From: Chionis minor
Taxonomy: Eukaryota > Chordata > Aves > Charadriiformes > Chionididae
DNA length: 64,000 nt
NCBI GenBank assembly: GCA_013398295.1
Contig: VZSF01007706.1
Location: 1,066,533-1,130,532 of the forward strand
Reading direction: 5' to 3'
Shown: in pieces, positions 29,064 to 40,500 of the stretch
How positions within the stretch are numbered: the first letter of the stretch is position 1
Layout: every line of letters begins with the position of its first letter
Program-made: the position numbers and the translations under genes
The notes under the pieces: model-generated
Databases searched by the model: none
What the model saw: only the letters and a program-made list of their open reading frames with translations
Told to the model about the DNA's origin: nothing

Positions 29064-29194
29064 AGTAGCAACAAATTGCCAGTAGTCACCAAGGTCCTCA
29101 GCAACACAGCATGCAAATAAAATATTCAGTGTTATCACTGAGAAGTTAAGGTAACTATAATGTTGATACTGCCACTGGTATCAGAAATCCAGCT
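29064..29194 (+). repeat. Direct repeat copy A (~130 bp, unclassified)
   Basis: This copy aligns along its whole length with 31204-31338 in the same orientation, about 88-90% identical by eye with two short gaps. Shared blocks include TTGCCAGTAGTCACCAAG, ACAGCATGCAAATAAAA and TATAATGTTGATACTGCC. Similarity stops sharply at both ends. It has no ORF. It could be two copies of one interspersed element or a local duplication. Confidence 0.85.
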
Positions 29195-31203
29195 GAATAA
29201 TTATTATTTATGAACAAAACAAAAAATTACAGCAAGTTTTAGGTCCAGTCTCTATCAAGCTCATTTGAGGAAACTGCCTGAAGTTGAGTTCATTATCCAA
29301 CAACACGGAATTCTTTCAATATTAAAAAAATTCTCATAACCTCTGCTAAAACCACTTCTCTTCCCTCCTTTAGAGGGGAGGTAGTTGCATCTCTAACCAT
29401 TTAAGCATCCATCTCTGCTCTCCACAGGCAGCTTTAACAATTCTGCTCAAGTTGCTTACACTTGCCTCTCTACCTGCTAGCAATACTGGATGCCTCTGTC
29501 AAATCTTCCTCTTCTCAGCCACAGTCCTTCATTACTGGGTGTCCAGAGTTCATGAATTAAGAATAAATGCAAAGCTATACCCAACTGTCCCAGATGGTCC
29601 TACTTAAAACCATTGTTCACTACTCACCCTGAAGAGGAACTCCTTTAGGAAGGTTATAACAGAAAATATTGCTTTGTATTAAGCCAAGAGGCATAAAAAG
29701 TTAAAACACCATGAAAATTGAAGGTTTCCTTCAAAGAGGAAGTAGCTCAGGCTTCTCTCAGTTTTAAAGCTTAGTCTTCATATTTTTCAGCAAAAGACAG
29801 CCAAAAATGACTTCTTGTTCCGCCTCCTGGTTTTATTTTCACATTGGCAAGCATATAGCCATACAGTTCTGAGGCTCACGGCTTAACTTGGGAGTTTCAT
29901 ATCAGAAGGTAACATTCCTTTTGCTTCACACAGGGGAAAGAAGTATTTCTTGCATATTGACCAAATCATTCACCTGTCCAATGTAAGAGCAGATACATGG
30001 GTGCAGTGTTGTAACTATTTTTTCAAAAGTGAAAAAACTTCATAAACTGAGGTTGAATTCAAGTGCAATCATACTTCTACCTTCTATATACTTCTCATCA
30101 ACTGAAAGATGCCCAAAGAATACAGAGTCCAGCAAGCATTCACACATCTTCCTTGAGGAAAAGATGACAGACAGGAGTTCAGACAAAGGAAGGGGCATCA
30201 AAATCCCACTATCACAAAAGATAGCTTTATACCATTTGGTTGGAATATGAAATCAGAACATAAATGGAGAGATTCTCTAAGGACATTATACTGTTCTACA
30301 TAGTGGCTAATTAGGTCGTCTCCTTTCTACATTGCCCGATTTCCAACAGCTCAATAGCAGGGTCATTAACATAATCTGCTTAAAAAGTGATTAAACAGCT
30401 CAAACTGACATAAAAACAAATGCTATTACTTCTCAGATAGGATGTCTCCCTGGCTATTAATAACAGCTTATACTTCAGTCTACTGCCTTCAGCTGTCTGC
30501 AGCCACAGAAGTATAGCACTGCTTGACTTCACTCATGAAATCTAGGTATTTTTTCTATTGAAACCGTTGAAGAAAGCAGCAAGAAGTTCAGTATCACATC
30601 ATAGTAGTATCCAGACTCCATTTAGGTAGAAGGTTGAGTCAAGTCAGGGGGTGGGAGGAGAGGGGTGAAATCAGTCGAAGATATGAAAAGTTTCCATCAG
30701 CTGTCAGATATCCAAATTATAAGGCTGGTGAGTTAAGTTCCCCTTTCTTCACCCTGAAGAAAGCCTGTCAGAGTTTAAACAGTAAAGAAATCTTCCCCCA
30801 AAACCAACCAGCACACCCACCCTTCAAGCCCCAGCAGACGCCTTCCCCACCAGTGGAAGAAAAAGGAAGCAAAAACCACAATATTCCAGAGTGACCAACA
30901 ATTTTCGATGCAATGTTAGCTGGGAGGGAGGGAAGGGAAGGCAGAGAGAAGAGGAGGGAACTAAAGCACAGAAGCCACAAGTATGATAATGTACTATATC
31001 AAATACCGACTTCCAATTTAGTATATACATACTTTATTTTTCAAGTTTCTTAAACATTTTAATTAAAATATTCTTTACAGATAACCTACTAAGTCTCTGC
31101 ATGGCCAAATACAATTTTGAGTGTGCTAATTCCCAAACAAATTCCATGAGTTACCCTCAAAACTTGGAAGTTTAATGACGCATTTTGAAATAGTTGATTG
31201 TAA

Positions 31204-31338
31204 AGTAGCAATAAGTTGCCAGTAGTCACCAAGTTCCTCAGCAATACAGCATGCAAATAAAACATTCAGTGTGTTATCCCTGAGAGTTTTTACGGTAGCT
31301 ATAATGTTGATACTGCCTCTAGTATCAGAAATTCAGCT
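31204..31338 (+). repeat. Direct repeat copy B (~135 bp, unclassified)
   Basis: Second copy of the repeat at 29064-29194, carrying 2-bp insertions after CATTCAGTG and in the TTTT stretch after CTGAGAG. No target-site duplication or terminal inverted repeat is obvious. Flanking sequences of the two copies are unrelated, apart from loosely similar ATACCAG words downstream at about 31445-31457. Confidence 0.85.
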
Positions 31339-34089
31339 AATTGCCTCATCCACTTGATTTTACTGAGAGGCCAGAAGTACCAATTGACAAACCTTAATAT
31401 TTTTGGATTTTCATTTGATACCTTTCAGAGAGAGTAAGGCATCATACCAGAATACCAAGAGATATAGTATCTTTTTTCCTCCAATTGTGAGGTAAAGAAG
31501 AGAACTATGAAAGTATTTGGATTTTCTTGAATTGACATTTTTCATTCTCCAATTTAAACACAGATTTGTGTGCTATTACTAGATTCTAGCTTCTTTCCAG
31601 AATGCACAGTGATACTAAGAATTATTCTATAAATAGGAGCTACCCCATTCATTACAAGTGTCTTCGAATGAGTTTCAAAAATAGCATAATTTGGGCTAAA
31701 ATACCTTAATATCAAAGCTTTTATTGTCTGCTATAAAGCATGAAAGTTATTCACAAAAAACTTTAAACTTGCAGGACTGATGCTTTACATATAAACGTGA
31801 ATAACTTCTGCAATTGTATACCTTAAGAACAGGCCATCACAAAGCTATTATCAACTATCAGCTTAAGTATAAATTCTGAAGGAAGTTCTCTGTAACAGAG
31901 TCTACACTTGCCATTAATTTTTACTAGTTTTCAATGGTCAAAAATTTCACAGGTAAGTATCAGGGACTAGTTTCTTGTGTCTTTCCAACAAACATCTGAA
32001 TTACTTGCAGACAATACTCTGTTATTAAGTAAAACGGTATGAGAAAACACTGATATCCATCTCCCTACATGAGAACTAGAAAAAATGTGAATTGACTGTT
32101 TTTATATTACATATTTTTACATTACATTTCAGTTTAAAACTTAAAGAGCTGCTGTCATTTAAGATTCATGTTTGTTTCTTTGTGTAATTCCAACTTCCCC
32201 CTCAAGCCATTCAATTCCGATTTTCTTTATAAAAAGCTGGGTTTTATAAAAGTTCTTATTAAAAACAATCCTGATATTCAATTTAAATACACTATAATCA
32301 TAACTTTAGTTTGAGACTTTAACCTGCTTGAAAACTTAAAGAAAGGTTAAGGGATTCAGTTTTAATTAAACACATCTGTAGTAACCTGAATCTAAATCTT
32401 AGGGTTTTGTAACCCAATTTCTCATCAGAACACTATTAAAGCTCATCTGAATTGAATGGCAGTCTTCCACTCCTCTAGGCTTTCTGAGTACATTATCTTC
32501 CCCTTTGGGAATGAATACTTTGCTATGACTGATGAATATGATATACAGGACAAATGCAGGTTTTCCACATGAAAGTGAATTCTTTTTCTCTTCAGTCTTT
32601 TGGCTTCTTACTGTCACATTTCATTAACATCTAGATACAACTACTCTAAGATATTAGTCCTAAATTTTTGCTTCAAATGTTGTATTACATGGAATATTTT
32701 TAAATGGAGTAGAGTTTAGAAAACTACTGCAGTTCTTAGCTACTGTACTCCAGTATATTACCAAGTCAATTTAGAAATTATATCCCTTTTTTAAAATAGT
32801 AGTTTAATTAAGAGTCTGTTTTTAAAAAAAAATACATATTTAAAACAAACATATTCTATTCTTCAACTCTGTTGAGCAATTTAACTTAATGACCTTAACT
32901 TAAAGATATCCATCACAAAGGCCTTGATCAATGGGTGGGGTTGCAGTGAGGGAAGGGGTAAGGAGGAGAATTTTCTGTGTGTTTATACATATCATGTCAA
33001 GCTACTAAAATATCCTCAACTAGCTGTCTTGCAGTCAGTACCGCTAGCTGGCATCACTAGAAAGTAGCAATAGGTGAACTATACTCATGATTCATTATTC
33101 AGTTTTGAATCAAAGAACGTATTTGATTCCCGTATTAAAATTCAAGTACTGCACTAACCTATTTTATCAATGTCTATTCCAATAAAAATACAAGGAATAT
33201 TTCAAGGAAAGTTACTGTCATTCACTAGGTTACATACCAAACAGGAGCATGTTTGAAAACAGTGTAGCACTAACTTTCCTGTTTCTCTTCTGCATTAAAA
33301 ACAAACGGTTTTTCAAAAAGTAATCATTGTCTATACACTCAAATTATCACAGTTAATATGGGACGCAGACCCTCTCGCATTCCACTCCCATCAAGTTCTT
33401 AAATAAAAAGAAAATACAAATTACTGACAATTAAAAAAATACATTTTGTAACTCAGATGTTTGGAAACTGATGCATAACATGAGTGTTTAAACAGTTTCT
33501 TTTGATTATTCCATTTATAAGTTTATTGATCTTGGGACTATGGAAAAACAGTATTAAAACAGTACTGTTTGTTAAGAACCACTGAAAAAATCTTAACAAT
33601 GGATCTGGAAAACACCGCCAGGGTAGTCCACTTATTTCTTTATCACTGTGCACATTTTTACAGAAGCTTAATCATAGTAATTTAGAAAGCACTACCAGAT
33701 ACTAACGTAGCTAATGGCATACGTAGCGAGTCTTAGAATTTTTAAAGTTATATGAGTACATACAATTGCAAGTTCATGACTTCCCCAAACACAGAGTTTG
33801 CCCTTTTAATAGTTTTCTCAAACAGGGGTAAGGAAGAAGGAAAACTCAACATTTAACTACTGCTTAAACAAAAACTTAACTGCCTCAAATTGGCAATTCA
33901 TCTACTTTTTTTGTAATATAAACACACACATACACTGAACATTGACTAGACAAGTATTTCTGCAAAACAAGAGTTGGATAAATAACACTGCATACTTCTG
34001 AAATGCAGTTAGATGAACAAAATAATTTCACAGATAAAGTCCCAGTTCAGTAAGAGCCAGTAACAAAATTCCTAGTATCTTAATGGACT

Positions 34090-34420
34090 ACAGCTTTCCA
34101 GCATCTGAAGAGGGCCCACAAGAAAGCTGGAGAGGGACTTTTACAAGGGCAAGTAGAGATAGGACAAGGGGTAATGGCTTCAAGCTGGAAGAGGGCAGAC
34201 TCAGGTTAGGTGTCCGGAAGAAATTTTTCACTGTGAGGGTTGTGAGGCACTGGAACAGGTTGCCCAGGGAAGCTGTGGAGGCCCCATCCCTGGAAGTGTT
34301 CAAGGCCAGGCTGGATGAGGCCTTGAGCAACCAGGTCTAGTGGGAGGTGTCCTTGCACATGGCAGGCGATTTGGAATTAGATGATCTCTAGGGCCCTTTC
34401 CATCCTAAACCATTCTATGG
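34090..34420 (+). mobile_element. CR1 LINE fragment, 5'-truncated, 3' end intact
   Basis: About 330 bp match the 3' part of avian CR1 non-LTR retrotransposons. The recognisable words are GAAAGCTGGAGAGGGACTTT, GGACAAGGGGTAATGGCTT, CACTGGAACAGGTTGCCCAG, CCCTGGAAGTGTTCAAGGCC and a terminal CATTCTATGG. The plus strand carries a short open stretch (34083-34340) whose translation includes [18 protein letters not shown], the usual CR1 3'-end peptide; it is not a host gene. It was inserted antisense to GBE1 in intron 2. 5' truncation is typical of CR1 copies made by target-primed reverse transcription. The family is clear, the subfamily is not. Confidence 0.93.
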
Positions 34421-34494
34421 TAATACCTAACCCTGAAGAGTTAGGTATTAGGTAGTTAGGTATAAGAGTTAGGTAATACCTAACCTCTGAAGAG
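34421..34494. repeat. Palindromic TTAGGTA / TACCTAA array at the CR1 3' end
   Basis: TAATACCTAAC (34421-34431) and GTTAGGTATTA (34440-34450) form an exact 11-bp inverted repeat with an 8-base loop. GTTAGGTA (34468-34475) and TACCTAAC (34477-34484) form a second, with a one-base centre. Further GTTAGGTAT words lie between, and CTGAAGAG follows the TACCTAAC word twice (34433, 34487). The array starts at the base after the CR1 end. Confidence 0.85.
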
Positions 34495-35322
34495 AGGCGA
34501 AAGGGAAAATCAGAATGAAAAACCCCCAAACAAAAAGGAGATAGTAAAATTAATATTGCAGGCTTCAACAGCAAAAATGCATCTGACTTCCATTTAAGAA
34601 TTTGCAGAACATGACTTGAGTGTAGCTAGCTTTCTGAATGAGGACCAAATTTACATTTGCCTCAAGTTCTAAATGAATCAACATCTTCCCAGTTCTCACA
34701 GTAAGCATCGCAATTCCTCCATGTAATCCTCCCACCTTCTTGTTCTGCTAACATCCATCCTTCACCCGTCAAAAACAGAACACCACATACTTTTTCATAA
34801 GTATCTTATTTTGATTTTAGGTTATAGTTTTCCAGCAGGAATTCTGTCTATGCTCTCATGATTAGTGGGCATTCTGAAGGGCATTGGTCCTTGGAAAACG
34901 CTGCTGCTAGACCAGCAAGAGGTGAAGCAAGTTACTGCACTGGTATTTCTGCATACAGTTTTACAGAAGCCTAACTGTAGGGCTTTAGTAAGAACCTCAG
35001 GTAGTTTAGATACATTCAGCCTAAAGCTGCAGTGTGATCAGGTCAGATTCTTTTAGACAAGTCACCACCTTATGGGTACTAAAAAAACCAGTAAGTAAAT
35101 ATATATAATACTGGACACAATAGAAACACCTATGTTCTTAGGCTATTACTGTGTAAAGTAGGAGATTACTAGTTAAAGTTACAAAATGCCACTACACTAG
35201 CCAGCCACTGCGTATATTTTATTATAAAAATGTCATCATTGCTACAACATTGTATTTAAGTGAAAAGGATATTGATCTAAAACATAAGACAGGAAAGAAG
35301 AAATATTCCTAAAAATACTTAC

Positions 35323-35492
35323 TGAAGTCACCTGCAAGAAACACTGCTTCTGCTCCTGGTGCCCACTCTTTGCAATATATTCCACCATCCACAAACTGGT
35401 TTACTCCAAAGGTTTTGTAACTTTTTGAAAAGTTATCAAGGCCTCCTTCATTTTCCTCAATGTTCTTCAAGCGGTTATAAAACAGAGAATAC
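35323..35492 (-). CDS. GBE1: GBE1 exon 2 (170 nt): end of N-terminal region and first half of CBM48
   Basis: The exon begins with the last base of a codon (human codon 48), reads [17 protein letters not shown] and continues to [17 protein letters not shown], ending one base into codon 105. EWAPGA..VFL.GDF is the hallmark strand of the CBM48 / early-set domain that precedes the GH13 barrel in branching enzymes. The acceptor is GAAAG followed by G, with a modest pyrimidine tract and a TTACTAAAC branch-point-like sequence at about 35525-35534. The donor is A followed by GTAAGT, a strong consensus. Compared with human, the start ([10 protein letters not shown] for YKQFSQILKN) and the stretch after FGV are the most divergent. 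The 170-nt length equals the human exon. The split codon joins to exon 3 as AAT, giving GDFNDWNPF. Confidence 0.97.
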
Positions 35493-37500
35493 CTTTCAAT
35501 GAAAATAGATAAGAGTTTTTAGAAGTTTAGTAAGTGCCTTTCTTACATTAGATTAAAAAGTGTAAGAACATAAAAAACACATTGGGACACACTGTCACAC
35601 TATGTCCTCAGACTATAATATCAGATTTACTCTTCTCTATAGAAACAGAAAAAAACCAAATACAAACCATACAATTTTTCCACGGTTGTTAGAGTGCAAA
35701 GTTCTAATCTTCACATTTGTCTGCATTTCTCTACTCTATGGAACAGTTTGCACTTTAAGTCTAAGACTACAATTCGTGATTGGCAGTCAAGAAATCATAG
35801 TATTACTACACAACAGGAGAACTTCACACTCTGAATAGCCTAGCACTTCTTCATCCACCTTATTAATATCAGACACAGACCTCCTAGGGAGAATTGTATA
35901 GCCCTGCTACATCTCTCACAGCCAATTTTAATACACAATCTCAGGACACAAAAAAGTTTGCAGTACAGCATGGAGAAAATAGTCTAGCACTTGCAGAAAG
36001 CAGCTCCTTAGGCGGTCTCTCTACTGAGACCATCAGCAAGACTTTGCAGTCCCCTGACACTGCCATGATCTGGAAAACAAAATGACCACTTTGTGGAAGT
36101 AATTATTTGGTCTGTACACTACCTACCTCAGTAGGACAAGAAATGGCATAACCCTCTAATTTAAAAATTTGCTCATAACAGTTTGGAGGGAGTTGGTTTT
36201 TTTTACATATATTGCTAGGTTTTCCTCCAAGAAGCTCCCATTGATTCAAGAAACACACATCACACATACAGTGTAAGAAAGGTTAACTTTGACTCCCAAA
36301 ATGTGAAGAAGCACAGCTAAAAGCTTCAGTTCAGATTTTGATTAGGGCTACCTGTACAGACTTTTTGTTTTAAATAAGATATCCCCAAAACAAATTAGAA
36401 ATGTGTTTGTGTTCTCCATAAATGGAAAGCAGTCTTCTGAAATACGCAGGAACTGAAAAACTGGTAAGAATCCCAGCAAGAACAACTTATCTTCCTCATT
36501 AGACTTACTGTATTTTGAAAAAGGAAATATAAACCAGTAAAGAAGTAAAACAGCACTATAGGATGATACCTTGTTGGTTTAAACGAAGTGAGATAAGTCC
36601 TGACGCTGCAGACAGGCTGACACTGCTCTGATTTGTTTTAAAGTTTTGGTTTAGAATCAGACCTTAATTAGTTAGAAATCAAGAATTAAAATGTCTATTT
36701 ACTGGTTAAGGTAAAATAACATTACTTAGATTAATTTAGAGTACTATGACTACTTTCAAGATAATCTCCCAGCAAATTTTTGATTATGCAGACTAAGGCT
36801 CGCCTTTTAAGACAGTGAGATTTGAAAGATGCCTCAGGACACACTATAGCAAACACATTTATAACTTTTTGCCCATCCATCTGCATCATTCCTTAAAAAT
36901 TTGCTCATGGGTGTAATTCTCAACAGTACATTGCTAACTACTACTGCTTTGATAATCAACTTCATTTATAGTGCTTGAGGGAGAATATTTTGTCAGATTT
37001 CCAAATATAAGTGTATTACATATATACAGAAATATAGCTGACTGACGTAAGTTTTAACCAACTGCAATCACAGAAGGATTTATGTGAAGTTTCAATACAG
37101 AAACAGAGCAAGTCAAATAGCCTCAAAACTTCAACATAAGACATTTGGTAAAGGCAAAATTACTCTATCATTGAAGGGTTCTCCTTGTAAAAAAAAAAAA
37201 AGAAAAAGCTATACAAATCAAAGTACAAGTTAAGCCTTCCTTTACAATATATCACTTGTATTATAGAAGACCAGAGAGCTATCTGCAAATTCCAGTTTCT
37301 CAGCTATACATAAGCTGTTTCCAAAGTGCTGCCTGCCACACATTATTTTTAACTAGTTCCACTGCAGCTGAAGCAGCAACCCTTTTGTATGTGATATAGA
37401 TAACTTAACTCCAGAAAAGATCTAACTGAAGCAATTAATTTGACACACTTAAAATACAAAAGGTGTTTTGGAATAGGTTATCTACTTAGAAGTAATCTCC

Positions 37501-37514
37501 CCTCCCCCCCCCCC
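37501..37514 (+). repeat. C homopolymer tract
   Basis: A run of eleven C at 37504-37514, preceded by CCT. Such runs are prone to length errors in sequencing and to length polymorphism. Confidence 0.8.
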
Positions 37515-40500
37515 ATATTTGGTGCAAGTACACTGTCACACGTTTAAGAACACCTTCGGTTGGATGTGGCATTTTCTACATTCAGGAAGAAGTAGAAGTG
37601 GTAAGCTTCATCTTTAAACAAAAGTCAATCATACAAATCTTTGAAAGTTGGAGAGGAAGTAGATAATACATTTATTAACAGAGTAGAACAGCAGGTCACA
37701 GAGAAGGACTGAAATATCTATGCAGAAAAGAAAAAGGCTATAATAAGCTTCATATAATCTAGAGGCACGCACATGCTGACAGCCTACTGCTCTTTCTTGA
37801 CAAGTCACCCCTAGCAAAGGAGAATCAAACTCATTCTTTTAATTCCAAATAAGCAGCAAACCAATTCAGGATTTAAGAGTGGGTTTATGGGGTGGGAGAG
37901 ATGAAAATGGACTTTCAGAAAGCCATTATATGATTTATGTCTTTGAGGGGGGGAAAAAAAATAAAAATCACTGTAAGCTCTGGATTCTTTTTACAGAAGC
38001 ACTAAGAATACACCTAGTGTTTCTTTTTTTTCATCCTTTGGTAAATTCAAAGTTTAGTAAACAGAGACCAAAACACTCAATATGCAAAGTGATCAGGAGT
38101 ATTACTGTAAACAAGGCTGCTCACTTTGAACAGTGGTGAGCAAGATTACATGCTCAATAAAACCAATTTCTTTTGGAAGACCAGGGTCAAGGAACCAGAT
38201 TAGAAGAGTTGCTCGTTGTTGATCAGGCATGTAAAACATTATTACAATAATAGCTTTTTATATAGGACACATTTTGAACAAGTCATACAGCATCATGTAC
38301 ACAGAGTACAAATACTACTTCAGTTTGTACAGAAGCACACTGCTTGCATAGAGCTACTTAATTCAGGTACTACTGCTGCATCACCATTGCAGAAATCATG
38401 ATTATTCAAAAAAACTGGTGCTCTCCATAATTGTTTTAAAATTATATTCTAACAAGCATTCAGTTTTTATTTAACCACCTCCTGAAATTACCAAATAAAG
38501 AATTTTAGTTTGCTGAAAGTCCACGAAAAACCCGCTAGCTTCTGAAATGGATCAATTACTTGTGTTGTGAACTGTTTTAAGAATTCCTCTCAGGAGATGA
38601 AACACATCTGGGCACAGAGTAAGGTTACCTGTCATAGAAGGTCTTGTAAAACAGTAGAAGCATAGTTCTGTATCCTGTTGCTGCTTTAAAGGAAAGGATT
38701 CAGTTAAGTGCATGCTCATGATGCAGATTTAGGAAACTTAAAAGTTTTGCTTTCATTGAAATTTTGGCTTTCATTTCTACATTACTAAAGCTTGTTGAAC
38801 ATTTTTAGCTTCCAAACTGGAACCCCAGGATTGCACACAAAAATGACAGGAAAAGTTATTTGTTCAACCAATTCCAAAGATTTCTATTGTTCACTAATAG
38901 CATACAAGTGTAAACAGAGGAGAGGTAGACATTAGGTTAATGTGACTACATTTTGTGATCCCCCGAGAGTTATGTCATGTTCATACAGTCAGACAGACTC
39001 TGGACACACAGGATGTGTTTTAAAGGTGAGACAATCTTGTAAAAATTTTTGACATATGAATAGAGTCAACGGCAGCATCCAGAGATACAAGCCGGGACAA
39101 AAGGCTGACTTCTGCCTTCATACTTTGCAAGTCTTCACAACTTAATGTCTGCAGAGTCTATTAGAATTTTTCTACTTCCCTGCATTAAAGTTGACACTGA
39201 AGAGGATTACAAGTTAAAAACAGTACCCAACTATGCCTTAAAAAAATACAACCATTACCTTTGGGACAAAAAACTAAGTAGAGCAACAACTGGATCCACA
39301 GAACTTCAGGTACAGAAAAAGTTGCACACTAAGTCCCTTACTACAGCCAGGTACAACACCGCACACGACAAGTGCTGACAGCAGAAGGGGCTGCTTTTAT
39401 TGTATTCCTTGCTCCTGGAGATATTGTGAAAAAGCAAGCTTTTCAATTTAAATCCCATATGCAGTCATCTCACCTCTATTAACAGACCAACAGGTTTTAA
39501 AACTGAAATACCAAAATCAGGCATTTTCTTCAGACTCTCTGGAAACAGACACATTTCAGTCTTGGCATTTCCCCAAGCACACATACACCCAGTTTGAAAC
39601 AAGACATTTGGTAACAGAGTAGTACTTTTACACCAGCATTTTTCCCCTCCTCTACCACTATTTCACTGTGAAATACTGGTAATTGTAAACATCATTTGAA
39701 ACAGGGTCACAACAGTCTTCCTATTGTTACATTCATAATTTGTAACACAGCATTGCTTTAAATCCCATGCTTTATATGCAGCTTTGTTTAAACCCTTACA
39801 ATAGATGTGTAAGAATTGGCTGACTTTCCATAGAAGCAGGATTAAAACATCAAACATGAATGAGTACAATGGCTATCTGGAAAGAAAGTATCTTGCCAAT
39901 AAAGTATCTTACTTGAGAGACAATATTAACTTAGTAACCACTTCAAGGGTTTCCATTTCAGGTGAGCACCTATTCCTCATAATTTATCACTAAAAGACCC
40001 TCAAACGCTGTCTTACAGATACCCAGAGACCTAAAACTTATACAGTAGAAGTATACAGTTATCAGAAAAAGATCAGAGGAAAAAACAGCCTGACATCTTT
40101 CAGTTCAACGCAAAGCTATACAGTTTGTATCCAAAGAAATAATACTCTATTTATTTGCCATCCATTATGTACAAAACCCTCCTGATGCTGTAGTTCCTAT
40201 CACCACTGACTTCATTCAACTATTGATCACACTAAAAGTCTCAGGTATATATTAAAATTAGTAGCTTCAATATGGAGCATAAGAATAAAAGTTAAGCCTC
40301 CCCTTCCTCCCGAAAGTCAATTGCCTTAGTGAAGTAAGACTTTTGGCAGACTATTAAAGTCTGATGGCAAGCCAGAATACTGAATTATGGCTCCACATAA
40401 AGCCTTCAGGTCTTTATTCCACCAAGCAACCAGAAGTACAACTCCTTCTTGGCCATCTTGTAAAGTCACTAAAAGGTATTCTAATACTTCAAACTTTTAG

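Larger units (their letters stand above)
26482..35322 (-). other. GBE1: Intron 2 of GBE1 (8,841 bp)
   Basis: This intron is the most structured part of the window. It has an inverted-repeat cluster at 28973-29055, two direct copies of a ~130-bp repeat 2,140 bp apart, and a truncated CR1 LINE at about 34090-34420 with a palindromic array at its 3' end. No coding segment other than the CR1 remnant was seen. Confidence 0.88.

Noticed and set aside
34083..34340. 85-codon plus-strand ORF and overlapping 80-codon minus-strand ORF
   Set aside because: The sequence is the 3' part of a CR1 LINE. The plus-strand peptide is the usual CR1 tail and the minus one is its shadow. Neither is a host gene.
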